Positions 12,201-21,593 of a DNA stretch of 64,000 nt are shown here, piece after piece. The translations under genes were made by a program, and so were the position numbers. Source of the DNA: Azorinus chamasolen (Eukaryota > Mollusca > Bivalvia > Cardiida > Solecurtidae); the NCBI GenBank assembly GCA_963576725.1, contig OY755243.1, forward strand, positions 37,466,743-37,530,742, written 5' to 3'. Below the pieces are notes generated by a model. That model did not search any database and was not told where the DNA came from. It saw only the letters and a list, made by a program, of their open reading frames with translations. Within the stretch, counting starts at the first letter, position 1. The number at the start of each line of letters is the position of its first letter.

Positions 12201-15200
12201 ACGACGAATCTGTCATATCGTATGAACGGAAACACAGTATTGCATTTACGTTTCGTCTTCTTCCAGTAAACTTGGTTGCAAATTTGTGTATGCTTAAAAT
12301 TCATGAAGCTGTGCATTGATAACTGGCTAAAACTATACTCGCAGCAATGTCTAGTGCTTTTTGCTCAGAGACAGGGAAATGTCATATCTCTCTTCAACTG
12401 ATAGCTATCTGTATCAGTTGAAGAGAGACATGACATCTCCTCCAAGTGCTCAAATTCTTTTTTTCAGAAAAACCTACATGTTCTACAGAGTTAGGCTGTT
12501 TAGTCAATTAGACAATTAACCAAGACTGATTATGTTAGTGTTACCATTTTACTTGGTTTTAGTGACCAGTTATAAAAAAGAACTATCAAAAACAAACTGC
12601 AGAAAGGTTTGACTGTTAAAGTCAGATATATCTGTGACTAGGCTATTATGATTTTTCCACCTGTATATGTCCAAGCATTCTGTTTTCAGAACTGTTAATA
12701 CACAGTATTTATTCTACATAGTGCATTCTTTTTATTACAATCTTAAATCGAATCGAATCGAAAATAATCGAATCGTGTTGTGAAAAATCGAAATCGAATC
12801 GAATCGAATTTTTTTGAATCGTTTCACCCCTAGTAGCGAGTACCGGTAAAGCTTTCAATTCATATCCATTCTGAACCGGATGTTTGTCAACTGTCATGTA
12901 CAGGTAAGACTAAAACGCGGTTCGGTACAGTAACTTAGCTCTCATATTCTATGGGACCTCGGCAATTCCAGATACGTGAACAGTTGTCTGCCCAAGATCT
13001 ACAGTTTTTTGTGACTACACTGTTAATTGTGCTTATGATAAAACAATAAAAAACCACTCACAACTGATAAATTATAACTCGTTTAGTAAAGTAATGTTTG
13101 CCTGTCCCGGTCCGACTTTTAGTCTATGCCCGTAACCTATATAATCAAATGAAAACAATAAAAACGTGTATTCTGTAAAAATCGTCAAAAAACATTATCT
13201 TAAAGAAAAATCAGCGACTACTTTGGGGTAGGTATCCTTCCTATAACCAAATTCAAGTGTCAAAGATACGTAACCGAGTTATTCATCTTCTATGAGTCGG
13301 AGACAAATTAGTCCCGTAGAAAGCGACGAAATCGACCGTGTCGAACCCATTGCGCTAAATTTGCATTGATATTGTTGTGAAATAAAAATCCACCCCCGTA
13401 TTTTGAACAAATCGCCCCTAATTTTCAAAGGGAGGGGGGAAATCGCCCCTCTTTTTAAAATCCTGGCTGCAACACTGAATGGAACTCGGTGATCACAGAA
13501 AAAGATACAAAATTTGATTTAAAGTTGGCATGGTATTGTAACAGTTAACTTTCTAGACAAAATTCACCAAAGTTCACATTACAGTCACAATTTCTAGTCA
13601 AAGTTCACATTCAAACTCTGATTCTGATTACTTTTTTATGTCAATAAACCATCTTCTAATATATTAAACTGGTTTATTAAAAACAAAATATAACCTTTTC
13701 CGAATCGATCATCTTGACCAGTTCCTTTAACATTACCTATGAATAGCTATTGACAGACAACTTTCTGGTGAATACTTGACATTACAGGTTTTTACCTGTG
13801 ACTGGAAATCCGCCGTTTCAATAACTGGACATGATTAATGCTTTTCAGAAGGTTCTTACATGCTACGCAGTCGCGTCTTCCGTAATTCATTTGTTTGGAA
13901 CAAAGTTTACACAAGGTTCCCTCATCCGAAGTTTACTTTCAGTTTCACGAAATCGTCGCCAATTATCACTTTTCTTGTTTCTTTACCAAATGTCAACGTA
14001 ATTTCTTTCTCTAGCCATCTTGGGTAGAACTTGTTTTCCACACTGTTATCGTAATCTCTGCCTATGCTTCTCATTTTTGTCCTAAATTCAGATTAATTGA
14101 CAGTACAGATACAGAATTTCATATCACGGACGCCATCTTGGAAATGTTGAACGAACACGGCATAATACGAGCGTTTTGATTGGCTGTAGGACAAGAGTCT
14201 CGTTATTCGATTAGCTGAACCGAAATCTCGCTGTTAACGTGATATAAACGTTGTCAACGCGGATTTACTTGGAACAGTGAAAGAATATATCGGCAAATAA
14301 TAATTTCCTGAATGAATCGCCATAACCTCCCCCCCCCCCAATTTCTCATCGGATCTACATCGATCTCAAAAACAGCCCTGAGTGAAACGAAATCCGCGGA
14401 AAATTCTCACCCCTGATAGATATAATATTACTTTTAAATTTGTTTATGACATCATGAATATTAATTAGCTGAAATTTAATAATGACAATATTAACCCTTT
14501 CCTCCATACATGTAAATACACCTTTCTACGCCTCTGTAAAAATCACCTAGGCTATTGAAACCACTGTGATAAATAGAGCATTCACAATGGTTTCAAACCA
14601 CAAAATTCTAAAAAAAATATCCTTTTCTCTAGTTAATGCTCCTTTACGGTAGATTTATTCAAAGTGGTTGGATCTAAAAATAGCCTAGGAGGTAATGGGT
14701 TAACACAGGAATTGTTGGTCCTAGGCTCCTAGCCAACACTGTAGAATTAAAACTATATCAATCATGTTATAAGCAAACAGAGCAGACCCTGGTCAAATGA
14801 CTCCTACAGGTACTGTCTTATCTGGGTCTTCTGTTTGCAGAGGCCTATAGATTCTATGAAGTACAGGGTTAATAACTTAATAGTGATTAAAGAGTTAATG
14901 TGGAAATATCAGATATATGTAAATGTCTCATAAAACAGTAGAAAATGAAGAACGATTCTATATGCTTTTCATATTATTCTTATATTAGGATGTTTATTTT
15001 GCTTTTTTCAATCACTGAAGACAATTCTATGTTTTATTAGTAGACATTGAAGGGGCCATCTGATCTGGGTCTACTTTGTTTGCAAAGGTGTTAAAAGGTG
15101 TGTCTAAGGAGTGAAGGGCTTAAGCTTACTATAACATGATACATTGCCATGAGGAAAGGCTATTCAAATTGATTGTATATATTCAAATTAACAATTCCAA

Positions 15201-18200
15201 TATTCCAATATCCAACTATTCCAATACTTACTATTCCCATTTGTTCCTTGTTGTCCTTAGATTTCCTATACCTCAACCTTGGGAAATTCTTTGGAGATTC
15301 TTTAGACCTGAAACAACAATGCCAAACTAGCGTGATGTGACAGTTCCGGCTCTGTTTACTTATAATTAAATACACAATGCAGTATTATATTATGTAGATC
15401 TGATTCTAATCACAGCCAAAAAAACCCACTTGTTTATGAGTAATTATAAAAATTCAGTCAATGAACATTCATACAGTAATAAATTCTTAAATTAATATAT
15501 TCATGGAGGAAAAGGCTATTACAAATGCAATACAGAAATCAAAGATGAAATACTACATGTATGTAATATTAAAACAAACAAAACAAATGCAAATAATGGA
15601 AATCAATTATAATCCATAAGTGACATCCTCTAAAGCAGATAACACAAAAAGTATCTGTTCTCCCATTTCTTCAATTAGATTGTAAAATTTGTATACAGTA
15701 GAACCTGTTTTAAGTGGCCATCAAAAAAGGTCTAATTATGTGTCTGTAAGGCAGGTGGTAGCTTAAGCATTAACCTGCCTCCTATAGGAGCTTAAGTACT
15801 GAATTATTTTGCGCTTCATTAAGCAACCACCTGCTTTTTAAGACAAGTATGTTCAATAAATGAATCAGAATGGCTGCCAAGGACAGGTTCTACTGTAAAT
15901 CCCTTCCAATCTTCTTAACAAGCCTTGCTTACCTTAACTTCATAGACTGACTAGATGCAGGGGATGGTGTGGCTTCCGTAGACCTCCTTTTTGTGAATAT
16001 AGGGAACAATTTTGGTGTATGTTCTCTCTCTGGTCCAGATACAACAGAACTGTCGTCACTACAGTCTGCTAGAGAAGATGGGGATTCACAAGCACTGAGG
16101 GTTGTCATTGACATTGAGGAAGACCCTCTGATCATGGGGCTTTCAGCAAACAAATCCTCTGATTTTGCATCCTCTGCTGTGTCTACACCGTCAACAAATG
16201 TTTCACTATCATCAGGTCCATCATGTTGGAGAGATTCCATTCTGTCAAATGAGCTGGTAAGAAAGTCTGTTGAATTAGCTGTTTCTATGGCCGAGTCTCT
16301 ACTGTCTTTATCTACAGCCTCTGCTGCTTGTGACTTTCCACAACCTTTGCTAGAGTTACCACTTTCCTTCTGTGCCACACAGAAAATGCCATCAGGATCT
16401 ATTGACATGACACTCTTTGCATTTACCTTTCCAACAGACTTAGTAGACTTAGATTTCACTTGCTGTTTAGCTTCACTATTTTTCTTATTTTTAACAATTT
16501 TACTTTCGGACACTTTCAGTTTTCTGGGTACAAATTTCAGATCAAATCCTTTCTTCACAACAATAGCCCCAAAGACTCTGTCTGCTGACGCTGGGGATCG
16601 TGTTTTGAAAAACTTTTTATTGGATAAGATGGGTGTTTTACAAGGATCATCAATTTCTAAAGAAGGTTTGACTGGAATCTTGCTTGCTGACTTAACTTCC
16701 CGGCCTTTTACAGCATCTTTCTTTTTTGATTTTACACGAATATTCAAAGGTGTCTTATGACCAGGAACAACTTTTGGCCGAAGTACATTTCTCCTAGGCA
16801 CATCATTCTCACTATCAGCCGAGTCAGAGGATCGGAATTCAAACCCCGATCTGGAACTGAAAATGCGACCAGGCTGGGATTTTCGTCTTGCTTTAGTTAG
16901 ATTGACATTGGATTCAGAATCTGTGTTTTCATCAGACAGCTTTTGGAGTACCTTATCTACAGCTTTCCTGCGACCAGGGGAATGAGGAAAATGCATCTTT
17001 TCCTTTTTTCCATAGAAAGACTTAATAGTAAAAGAATCTGATTCAGCGTTATGGCCCAGATCCATCACATCAATTCTACGTTTTTTGGGTGAGGGTGTCC
17101 TGGGAACAAAATCTAATCCAATCCTGTAAAAGATAAAATAATAGGTTTAACCCTTTACTCCATAGATACACCTTACAACACATACCTTTTTTTTTTGTTT
17201 TAGTCAACAACTCCCTTACAATTTTTTTCTTTTAACCTTACCTCATAGGCTATTTTTAGATCCATCTTCTTTGAATAAATCTACCGAAAAAGAGCAATTA
17301 CTAGGGAATAGGAAAACTTCAGAATTGTACAGTATTGAAAATAGAGCATTTGCTCTTTAGGAGCAGATGCTCTATCACAATGGTTTCAAAAAATGACTTG
17401 AACAGACTGAGAGGCGTCAATGTCATGTGGGAATGGGCTAAAAACCAAAGTTAATGATTATTAATCAAGTGATCAGTTCTTGCATAATTGTTCATTGGGG
17501 AAAAGGTCAGCCCTTTCCTTCTGACATATAAACACCTTTGCAAACAGAAGAACCAGATCAGATGGTCCCTGTTACCTGTAGGAGCCATCTGATCAGGGTC
17601 TGCTCAGTTTTCCTATGGAATGATATAGATTTATCTGATTAAATCAGATCTATATCATTCCATAGCAGATTCTACAGTTTCTGCCAGAACCAAATTCTTG
17701 TATTCATTAACCATTATAATGATAATTCAGCTGATAAATATTCCTGATTGTCATAATGATTATTTCTTAATGAATATTCAACAGTGAAACTGTACTATCT
17801 ACACACGTTGAAAACTGTACTGGACTCTGTCAAACTGAAACATTCTATAACCGGTGATTTTGCTGATCCAGATGATTTCTTATATATTAATTACATTATA
17901 ATTTACACAGTTTACTTCTTCAAATAATTGAAGCAGAATCACTGTCAGGTGCTTTTAATTTTACTCATTTTACTGATTTATATCAGTAACTTGTCAAGGT
18001 GGAATTAAAAATTATTGAATCACAGTATTCAATACATGTAGTATTCAAGAAATTCTATATCTTTTCTTGATGCCTTTTGTTAAAGTTTATGCTGTCAAAC
18101 ACGTGCAGAGTTGCCACAAACCAGAGGAAACAAAATTCCCCGACAATTTCCTGACATAATCAGAGTTTTTTCACCTTCTATAACAGAGGCCTGGAAAAGG

Positions 18201-19307
18201 CCCCTTCCCAATTGAAAATGTTTCCCAAATCAGCAATTTTAGTGATAATTCTTCCCAAAATCAGCAGGCTAAGGCCCCTTCCCAATTAAGAGAGAAAAAG
18301 CCTTGATAATTTAAAATTCCCCCCCCCCCAACACCTTACATCGCAAAATTTGGCCTTTCTGTCATAATTTCTGTAATACTTTATGAAATTTTAAAATCTA
18401 TGGTCTTCATTCTCATTATTTTCAAATTTCCCTGACAGTTCTCAAAATTCACTGACAATTCCCTGACCTTGAAACTTTTTTTTCAATTTCCCCGACTTTT
18501 CCCTGACGCGTGGCAACCCTGACGTGTTTGTCTCTGTAAAATTCCCCTATTCAGCTTTAATTGTATGCATTTCAGTGATTCTGCTTTGAATTTCACAAGT
18601 TTGCATTCTGATTTCTCATATCAATTGATCAAGTGACAACCCTAAATGCCAACCCTTTTTCTTCGTTATGTTGTCATTCAGACTACAAATATATTTGACA
18701 CTTGTAAGCACTCTGAAGGTATTGCTTTTGCAATACAATGTCCCCTACAGGCTTGGAAAAATGCTGGTAAGACAGGTTCTATTGTAATTGTGATATGCAG
18801 ATATTCCTGCAGTTTTGAGCAATATTACTCGATTCAGGCACCTACTAACCCTTTCCCCTTTCTATATTTATTTCAAATATCAATATGTATTGAATATTCA
18901 TGAACAAAATATATATAATGAAATATGGAAGTTGCTACATTGTAGCCATTTTGGAACATAAAGGAACAGATCTCTCAAATTCCAATTGCAAACAGCAGAC
19001 CCTGATCTGGGTCTACACTGTTTACAAATGCGTAAAAATGCATTTATAAGAGGGAAAGGGTTAATTGAAATATGCTCCGGTGATCAGAGGAAAAATACTG
19101 TTCACATCATACCAACAGTGCAGAAATGCATAAAACGTTAATGTGACACACTAATGTTTTATGCATTTCTGCAAAGAGACAATTTATTACACTGTTTTGC
19201 AGTAACAACACACAAATTTGTATCCAACAACATGCAACTTACTTAGCTGATTTCTGTGGCGAGGACTTCCATCGTCTTTTTCTAAGGTTTCGAGTTTCTG
19301 AGGCCAT
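137..19307 (-). CDS. ESCO1/ESCO2: ESCO1/ESCO2-type cohesin N-acetyltransferase, 6 coding exons, C-terminus off the left edge
   Basis: Family role: nuclear acetyltransferase that acetylates the cohesin subunit SMC3 to establish sister chromatid cohesion. Joining complement(19243-19307, 15933-17123, 15232-15307, 5625-5756, 1686-1781, 137-214) gives 1638 nt, 546 codons, no stop, all introns GT-AG. Residues 1-419 are low-complexity and basic/serine-rich, as in the family. LFPIF (394-398) matches the conserved PIF motif before the zinc finger. Residues about 441-478 hold the C2H2 finger (C456, C459, H474, H478) after IDAGQKRYG. GWKKERVV (489-496) and VEEINRIMGKELGF (521-534) match the linker into the GNAT domain. 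The acetyl-CoA-binding and catalytic part lies left of base 1. Invertebrates often have one ESCO gene; DPKYA resembles ESCO1 and the rest fits either paralogue. The frame is intact, so this looks like a working gene. Its introns are 1-10 kb and filled with transposons. Confidence 0.93.
414..962. mobile_element. Two adjacent hAT-like MITEs with GTTGCCACA ends
   Basis: The copy at 414-717 begins CAGGGTTGCCACA and ends TGTGGCAACCCTG. A second, 719-962, begins CAGGATTGCCACA and ends GGCATCCCTG. Interiors repeat the phrase AAATTCCCTGACA on both strands, so each is partly palindromic. A third relative is at 18109-18521. A C18 run lies at about 486-503. Confidence 0.7.
1415..1653 (-). mobile_element. 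Palindromic TTAA-type MITE (family A), reverse
   Basis: It contains the inverted core GCAAACAGATTAGACCCAGA / TCTGTTTGC-like and ends GAATTTTCAATAGGGAAAGGGTTA. It abuts ESCO exon 5. Another degraded piece of the family follows at about 1840-1960. Confidence 0.6.
1686..1781 (-). CDS. ESCO1/ESCO2: ESCO exon 5 (GWKKERVV linker)
   Basis: 96 nt, 32 codons, phase 0; acceptor ACTTTTCAG, donor GTAAAA. It begins GWKKERVVQKYLDTGCRILM and ends DPKYATRK, matching the segment between zinc finger and acetyltransferase fold in ESCO1/ESCO2. A TTAA-type MITE ends about 30 bp beyond the donor. Confidence 0.9.
1870..2640. other. Intron sequence without recognisable features
   Basis: AT-rich DNA inside ESCO intron 4. 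I see no exon, clear repeat or RNA gene between the degraded MITE near 1900 and the repeat that starts near 2650. Confidence 0.5.
3784..4376. mobile_element. Insertion within hAT-like copy 1
   Basis: Copy 2 reads AAAGAATATATCGGC without interruption at the matching site. Here about 590 bp separate AAAGAAT from AATATATCGGC, giving a 4-5 bp duplication (AATA or AATAT). The ends TGTAACCAGGGTT and AACCCCGGTTTACA are imperfect inverted repeats. Superfamily not assigned. Confidence 0.65.
4421..4439. repeat. Poly-C run
   Basis: Roughly 19 consecutive C inside the hAT-like copy. The length is probably variable and error-prone in assembly. Confidence 0.9.
4985..5600. mobile_element. Palindromic TTAA-type MITE (family B), split by a hAT MITE
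   Basis: The left piece (about 4985-5019) and right piece (5401-5600) resemble other family B copies, such as 30257-30490 and 36460-36702. The core palindrome CAGGAGTCGTCTGATC with flanking GTCTACTCTGTTTGCAAATG lies at 5517-5585. It abuts the donor of ESCO exon 4. Confidence 0.75.
5020..5400. mobile_element. hAT-type MITE with 8-bp TSD
   Basis: 381 bp, TAGGGATGGAG...CAACACTA, flanked by the identical 8-bp direct repeat CAAAGTTC at 5012-5019 and 5401-5408. The interior is rich in ATCGATT words on both strands. 8-bp duplications and TAG ends are typical of hAT. Confidence 0.85.
5625..5756 (-). CDS. ESCO1/ESCO2: ESCO exon 4 (C2H2 zinc finger)
   Basis: 132 nt, phase 0 at both ends; acceptor TTTCTCAG, donor GTGAGT. 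It begins DAGQKRYGVSQCETCGMVYE and continues to the two histidines HNKLH. Spacing C-x2-C-x14-H-x3-H matches the ESCO finger, which helps acetylation. A MITE half lies directly after the donor, and a pearl-like array begins about 60 bp before the acceptor. Confidence 0.92.
5816..7668. mobile_element. Pearl/Helentron-like element with 145-bp tandem core
   Basis: It starts AACAAGAGATGTTTG, has 11 units of 145 bp, a (GACC)n microsatellite at about 7575-7620, then the hairpin TATACCCCCATTTTTTC / AAAAGGGGGGTATAAT at the other end. Each unit contains TGACCTTGACCTTTGACCT and GGTCATGGTGACC. The order (conserved end, tandem core, tetranucleotide microsatellite, hairpin end) is that of bivalve pearl elements. 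It lies in ESCO intron 3. Confidence 0.8.
7740..8810. mobile_element. Pearl-like element with ~165-bp core and GGAC microsatellite
   Basis: About four units contain CAAGGGCCATAACTCTGGCA and AAGTCCGGAAAACTG. They are followed by ACGGACGGACAGACGGACGG at about 8771-8792. The core is unrelated to the array before it. Confidence 0.7.
8809..9043. repeat. Foldback around a short tandem array and telomere-like motif
   Basis: The left arm has GGTAGTTGTGTGACTTTTTC and CTAGTCCCACAAG; the right arm has CTTGTGGGACTAG and GAAAAAGTCACACAACTACC. The loop contains three copies of ATTAACCTGGCCA (8852-8915) and (GGGTTA)3 at 8925-8944. Confidence 0.75.
9045..9115. repeat. Orphan element end with GGAC microsatellite and hairpin
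   Basis: ATGGACGGACAGACGGACAA then TATACCCCCCCAAACTTCG and TGTGGGGGGTATAATTAT, the same hairpin end as at 7640-7668 and 36987. Confidence 0.7.
9121..10395. mobile_element. Tandem-core element (~160-bp units)
   Basis: It starts with the hairpin TCTCCCCCATTTATGGGGAGA and a TGTCTGTCTGTCCG tract. About seven units of CACCAAACTTCACAGGAATG ... TTGTCTCCCCCTGATAACTT follow, ending GGGAGACATCTG...CCTCTAGTTTT. No coding signal; the short open frames repeat with the units. Confidence 0.75.
10440..10570 (+). mobile_element. Family A MITE fragment
   Basis: Contains AAGCAAACAGAGCAGACCCT and a diverged right arm. Confidence 0.5.
10794..11006. mobile_element. Pogo/Tc1-mariner-like MITE (TACAGTA...TACTGTA), diverged
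   Basis: Ends TACAGTAGAGTCTCGCTAAT and AGCAAGACTTTACTGTA are inverted repeats bounded by TA. The interior matches the family of palindromes with TGCATTAAGCAACCACCTGC. Confidence 0.7.
11535..13473. mobile_element. hAT-like element nested in the outer one, 5-bp TSD
   Basis: Ends CAGTGTTGCTGCCAGGA and TCCTGGCTGCAACACTG are inverted repeats with one mismatch. AATGG flanks both sides, and the equivalent site in copy 1 (near 2970) has AATGG once: an empty site. The interior includes short palindromic C-rich blocks near both ends. Confidence 0.85.
11697..12832. mobile_element. hAT MITE nested in the second level, 8-bp TSD
   Basis: Ends TAAGGGTGAAACGATT and AATCGTTTCACCCCTA; GTAGCGAG is duplicated at 11689-11696 and 12833-12840. 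It carries (AATCG)n tracts at both ends. A short ATG frame at 12054 (MSDAEAVNLRARPRKLSLQM, 32 codons) could be a remnant of a parental transposase N-terminus, but I cannot confirm it. A foldback with CAACTGATAGCTATC / GATAGCTATCTGTATCAGTT-like arms is at about 12380-12440. Confidence 0.85.
14430..14880 (+). mobile_element. Family A MITE interrupted by a TTAA MITE (family C)
   Basis: The left half (GACATCATGAATATTAATTAG) and right half (AAGCAAACAGAGCAGACCCT ... GGGTTAATAA) belong to one family A copy. Family C (14491-14703) lies between them, bounded by TTAA on both sides. Confidence 0.7.
14491..14703 (-). mobile_element. Palindromic TTAA MITE (family C)
   Basis: TTAACCCTTTCCTCC ... GGAGGTAATGGGTTAA with an interior AATAGAGCATT and the arms TTGAAACCACTGTGATAAAT / CACAATGGTTTCAA. 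TTAA target and CCC ends suggest a piggyBac-type transposase in trans. Confidence 0.75.
15232..15307 (-). CDS. ESCO1/ESCO2: ESCO exon 3 (lead-in to the zinc finger)
   Basis: This 76-nt exon is needed to bring exon 2 (2 nt left over) into the phase-0 frame of the zinc-finger exon, and it does so exactly. Acceptor TGTTTCAG, donor GTAAGT. It encodes SKESPKNFPRLRYRKSKD followed by NKEQMGI. The last residues correspond to the (K)DQLII that precedes DAGQK in vertebrate ESCO proteins. Confidence 0.88.
15694..15897. mobile_element. Pogo-like MITE in ESCO intron 2
   Basis: TACAGTAGAACCTGTTTTAAG ... ACAGGTTCTACTGTA; the interior has CAGGTGGTAGCTTAAGC and GCAACCACCTGC. It ends 36 bp from the exon 2 border. 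Confidence 0.8.
15933..17123 (-). CDS. ESCO1/ESCO2: ESCO exon 2 (long disordered N-terminal region)
   Basis: Acceptor TTTTACAG at 17131-17124 and donor GTAAGC at 15932. The exon is 1191 nt, encoding residues 22-419. It is rich in Lys, Ser and Asp with TP/SP sites (for example RTPSPKKRR near residue 32), as expected of a cell-cycle phosphoprotein. It has two FF/FS..R-like motifs (RIFSSRS and KKFFKTRS) and ends with the conserved LFPIF. Codons run open through the whole exon, unlike the flanking DNA. The long open frame on the other strand (15969-16760) is its antisense shadow. Confidence 0.92.
17147..17440 (-). mobile_element. TTAA MITE (family C-like), next to ESCO exon 2
   Basis: It begins TTAACCCTTTACTCC 24 bp from the exon 2 border. 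The core has AGAGCATTTGCTC / GAGCAGATGCTCT arms, and it ends GTGGGAATGGGCTAA (degraded). Confidence 0.65.
17500..17790 (-). mobile_element. Family A MITE, reverse, with inner palindrome
   Basis: It carries CTTTGCAAACAGAAGAACCA, the core GGAGCCATCTGATC, and a second long palindrome TATGGAATGATATAGA ... TCTATATCATTCCATA at about 17613-17664. Confidence 0.65.
18109..18521. mobile_element. hAT-like MITE with GTTGCCACA ends, 5-bp TSD
   Basis: CAGAGTTGCCACA ... GCGTGGCAACCCTG, flanked by ACGTG on both sides. Same family as 414-717 and 719-962. Confidence 0.75.
18845..19064 (+). mobile_element. TTAA MITE (family B), ESCO intron 1
   Basis: CTAACCCTTTCCCC ... GAGGGAAAGGGTTAA. The palindromic centre is shortened (GCAAACAGCAGACCCTGATC then GGGTCTACACTGTTTAC). 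A separate 19-bp inverted repeat, GCAGAAATGCATAAAACGTT / ATGTTTTATGCATTTCTGC, lies at about 19121-19175. Confidence 0.7.
19243..19307 (-). CDS. ESCO1/ESCO2: ESCO exon 1 (start codon, residues 1-21 plus 2 nt)
   Basis: The ATG at 19307-19305 opens MASETRNLRKRRWKSSPQKS, a short basic N-terminus. A GTAAGT donor follows at 19242. Two bases are left over and join one base of exon 2 to make a lysine codon, and the frame then runs on without a break. Bases upstream (to about 19320) are probably 5' UTR; the transcription start is not visible. From about 19340 the upstream DNA already looks like MITE sequence. Confidence 0.85.
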
Positions 19308-19726
19308 CCTGACTCAATCTGTAATGAGTAATACTGTGAATTTACCCATTACCTCATAGAGACGCCTTTGCAACATTTGTTAGGAAACAGACTATTGTTG
19401 TAGATGGTATTTTTCTCCCCAGAAATGTGGACATCTATAGTTGTATTTCTCTAATTATAACAGAATATTTCACTATTATAAGTTAATAAGCACCTGCTAC
19501 TTACTAGCTAGGTAACTGTTCTAGATGTCATACACGTGTGGTTAGGCAGTATTTTGTCACGTTTATAGCCATGTCCAGTCACTGTTTGCCAGAGTTGACA
19601 TTTTCCATTATTGAAGCTCTTTAACTTTACATTTACTTTTTAACAGTACTACCATTCCACATTGACATAATAGAAGCTGTCTGATCAGGGTCTGCTTATG
19701 ATATATAGGAATGATTCTACACTTTC

Positions 19727-21080
19727 CATGCTTCCCAACTTTTTTTGACTCTCAAGAGGGGTTTTCATGATTTCTAAGAGGGAGATTTGGGGTTTCAAGA
19801 GGGAGATTTTCGCGTCGCGGCATTTTTCAGTGATTTTGTTATACTACATTTATTTATAGTGTTGTAAATGAAGGAAACAGCAAAGATTCTTTTTTTAATA
19901 TTGTTTAAATTTGTAACATAAAGTTAAATTGTTTCTCCAAACCATGCAGGCACCAAAGAATAATTATAATCTAATTTTTTTTAAACATAACAAAACAAAA
20001 GAATTACTGACTTAATCCATTGAACCCCAGTGAGGCATATACAGAGTACCTGTGAATAAAAAGTATACTTATGCAAACAGTGTTGAACCACACCAAATGA
20101 CTCATACATAAGCCCCTTTGATATGGGTCTGCCCTGTTTGTAATTATGCAATTCATTATCAAACACACAAAAAAATGACTAGGCTAATTAGGAACTTGCA
20201 TTGTTTTTTTGAACATTCAGGGGGTTAATGAGTTAGTAGTTAACCTTTAGTCAGTTCAAGTTAGTTACTGCAAACATTGAGCAGTCAAAGAAATGTTAAA
20301 ATCCCAACAGGTCAAGAGTCTGTGTTTTAGCCCATATCAACAATTTTCGCGAAAACTAATGACATTTCAAAATTATATTGTGATTATTTTTTTAGGGCAT
20401 GAAATGGTAGAAAATATATTTTAGGGTGTTTTTAATTACATCTTTAGTGTCCTTATCATTAATTATATTCATGAAAAAGCAACTTTGTGCACAAATTAAC
20501 TCCATGAATATCAGTCAAGTGGACTTTTATTTCGAAGTGTTTAAGCCCATTGAAACAACGAGGCCAAGCACAGCTGTCATTAACATGGAAGCAGAGAAGC
20601 ATTTCTATGTCTTATATCTTGATTATGAGAATATAATTTCTGTTATAATTGAATAAAGTCTTTATGAATAAAGTCTTTCTCCACGTTACCAAACGATATT
20701 GGAATGTGCATCACTAGGATAGCTAATTACGACATCATGACCGATTACGACATCATGACCAATTTCTGGTATAAACAAATGGATGTAAAAGCGCTGTTTG
20801 TTATCAAACGTTTATGGTTGAGTGGCTATCTGTGAAACCCCTTACAGTAGGGAGACCATCTGGACCACCTGGGGCTAATCCTTTGACACGTTTATGAGGG
20901 TAATTCTGAAGGGCAAACAAAATATTTTCTGACCTGCTAAAGATTTAAAATTTTCAATACACACAATTTTGATTTTATTTTTTTTTTCAAATCGGGTTTT
21001 TAGTCAAATAATCGGGGTCGTCGGGGTTTGCCTTCTGAATCGGGAGACTCCCGACGAAATCGTGAGAGTTGGGAAGCATG
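19727..21080. mobile_element. TIR element with CATGCTTCCCAACT ends, 6-bp TSD
   Basis: CATGCTTCCCAACTTTTTTTG ... GAGAGTTGGGAAGCATG flanked by ACTTTC at 19721-19726 and 21081-21086. A degraded palindromic MITE with TTAA-like ends is at about 20013-20228. A 24-bp tandem duplication (ATTACGACATCATGACC) is at about 20726-20762. No transposase was recognised. It lies in the spacer between the two genes. Confidence 0.75.
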
Positions 21081-21422
21081 ACTTTCTGGCGTGGCCCAAA
21101 AAATTCAATGTCCATGTGCTGTTATAAGATCAATAATTCCATGAATCCTTTCTTTCATTTTAACATGTTTTCACACGTTTGCAAACAGAGCAGATCCAGA
21201 TCAGACAGCTCTTACAGATAATTATTGGACAAAACTCCACAGATCAGTGGGACGAAATGTTTCAGTCGGAAATTGGTACGACTCGAGACGTCCCATGATG
21301 ACCTGGTTTTGGTAAATGTAAAACGGTAAACGGACATTAGTCCACCTGAACGGTAGCCCCCCTGCAATCACCCCCTGATTTCTCTAAGGGCAGACATTAG
21401 TCCACAAACAAGAAGAAGAAGG

Positions 21423-21525
21423 GTTAACCCTTTAGCGACATGGTTAGAGTGTCGGACTAGTAGTCCAGAGGTCCGAATCCCGGTAGAGGTCAGTAACTTT
21501 TCCTCCCTTAGAATTACTTCATTGG
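21423..21525 (+). mobile_element. tRNA-derived SINE copy 1
   Basis: tRNA-like start (TAGCGACATGGTTAGAGT, box A-like; GGTCCGAATCCCGG, shortened box B-like) followed by the unrelated tail CAGTAACTTTTCCTCCCTTA. The second copy at 23168-23275 shares both head and tail. Confidence 0.65.
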
Positions 21526-21593
21526 CGACGAGGATAATTCGGTTCATATGCAGGGATGCATGTATAGTCTTAGGGGCATGCGGGTTTGCAAGG

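Larger units (their letters stand above)
11149..14415. mobile_element. hAT-like element copy 2 (outer), 6-bp TSD
   Basis: Ends CAGGGGTGAGAAT and ATTCTCACCCCTG are perfect 13-bp inverted repeats. ATAGAT is repeated at 11143-11148 and 14416-14421. The interior is colinear with 2650-4523 except for the nested insertion 11535-13473. No transposase frame survives, so it is non-autonomous. Confidence 0.85.

Noticed and set aside
15969..16760. 263-codon open frame on the plus strand.
   Set aside because: Antisense shadow of ESCO exon 2; the minus-strand frame is the one that splices and matches the family.
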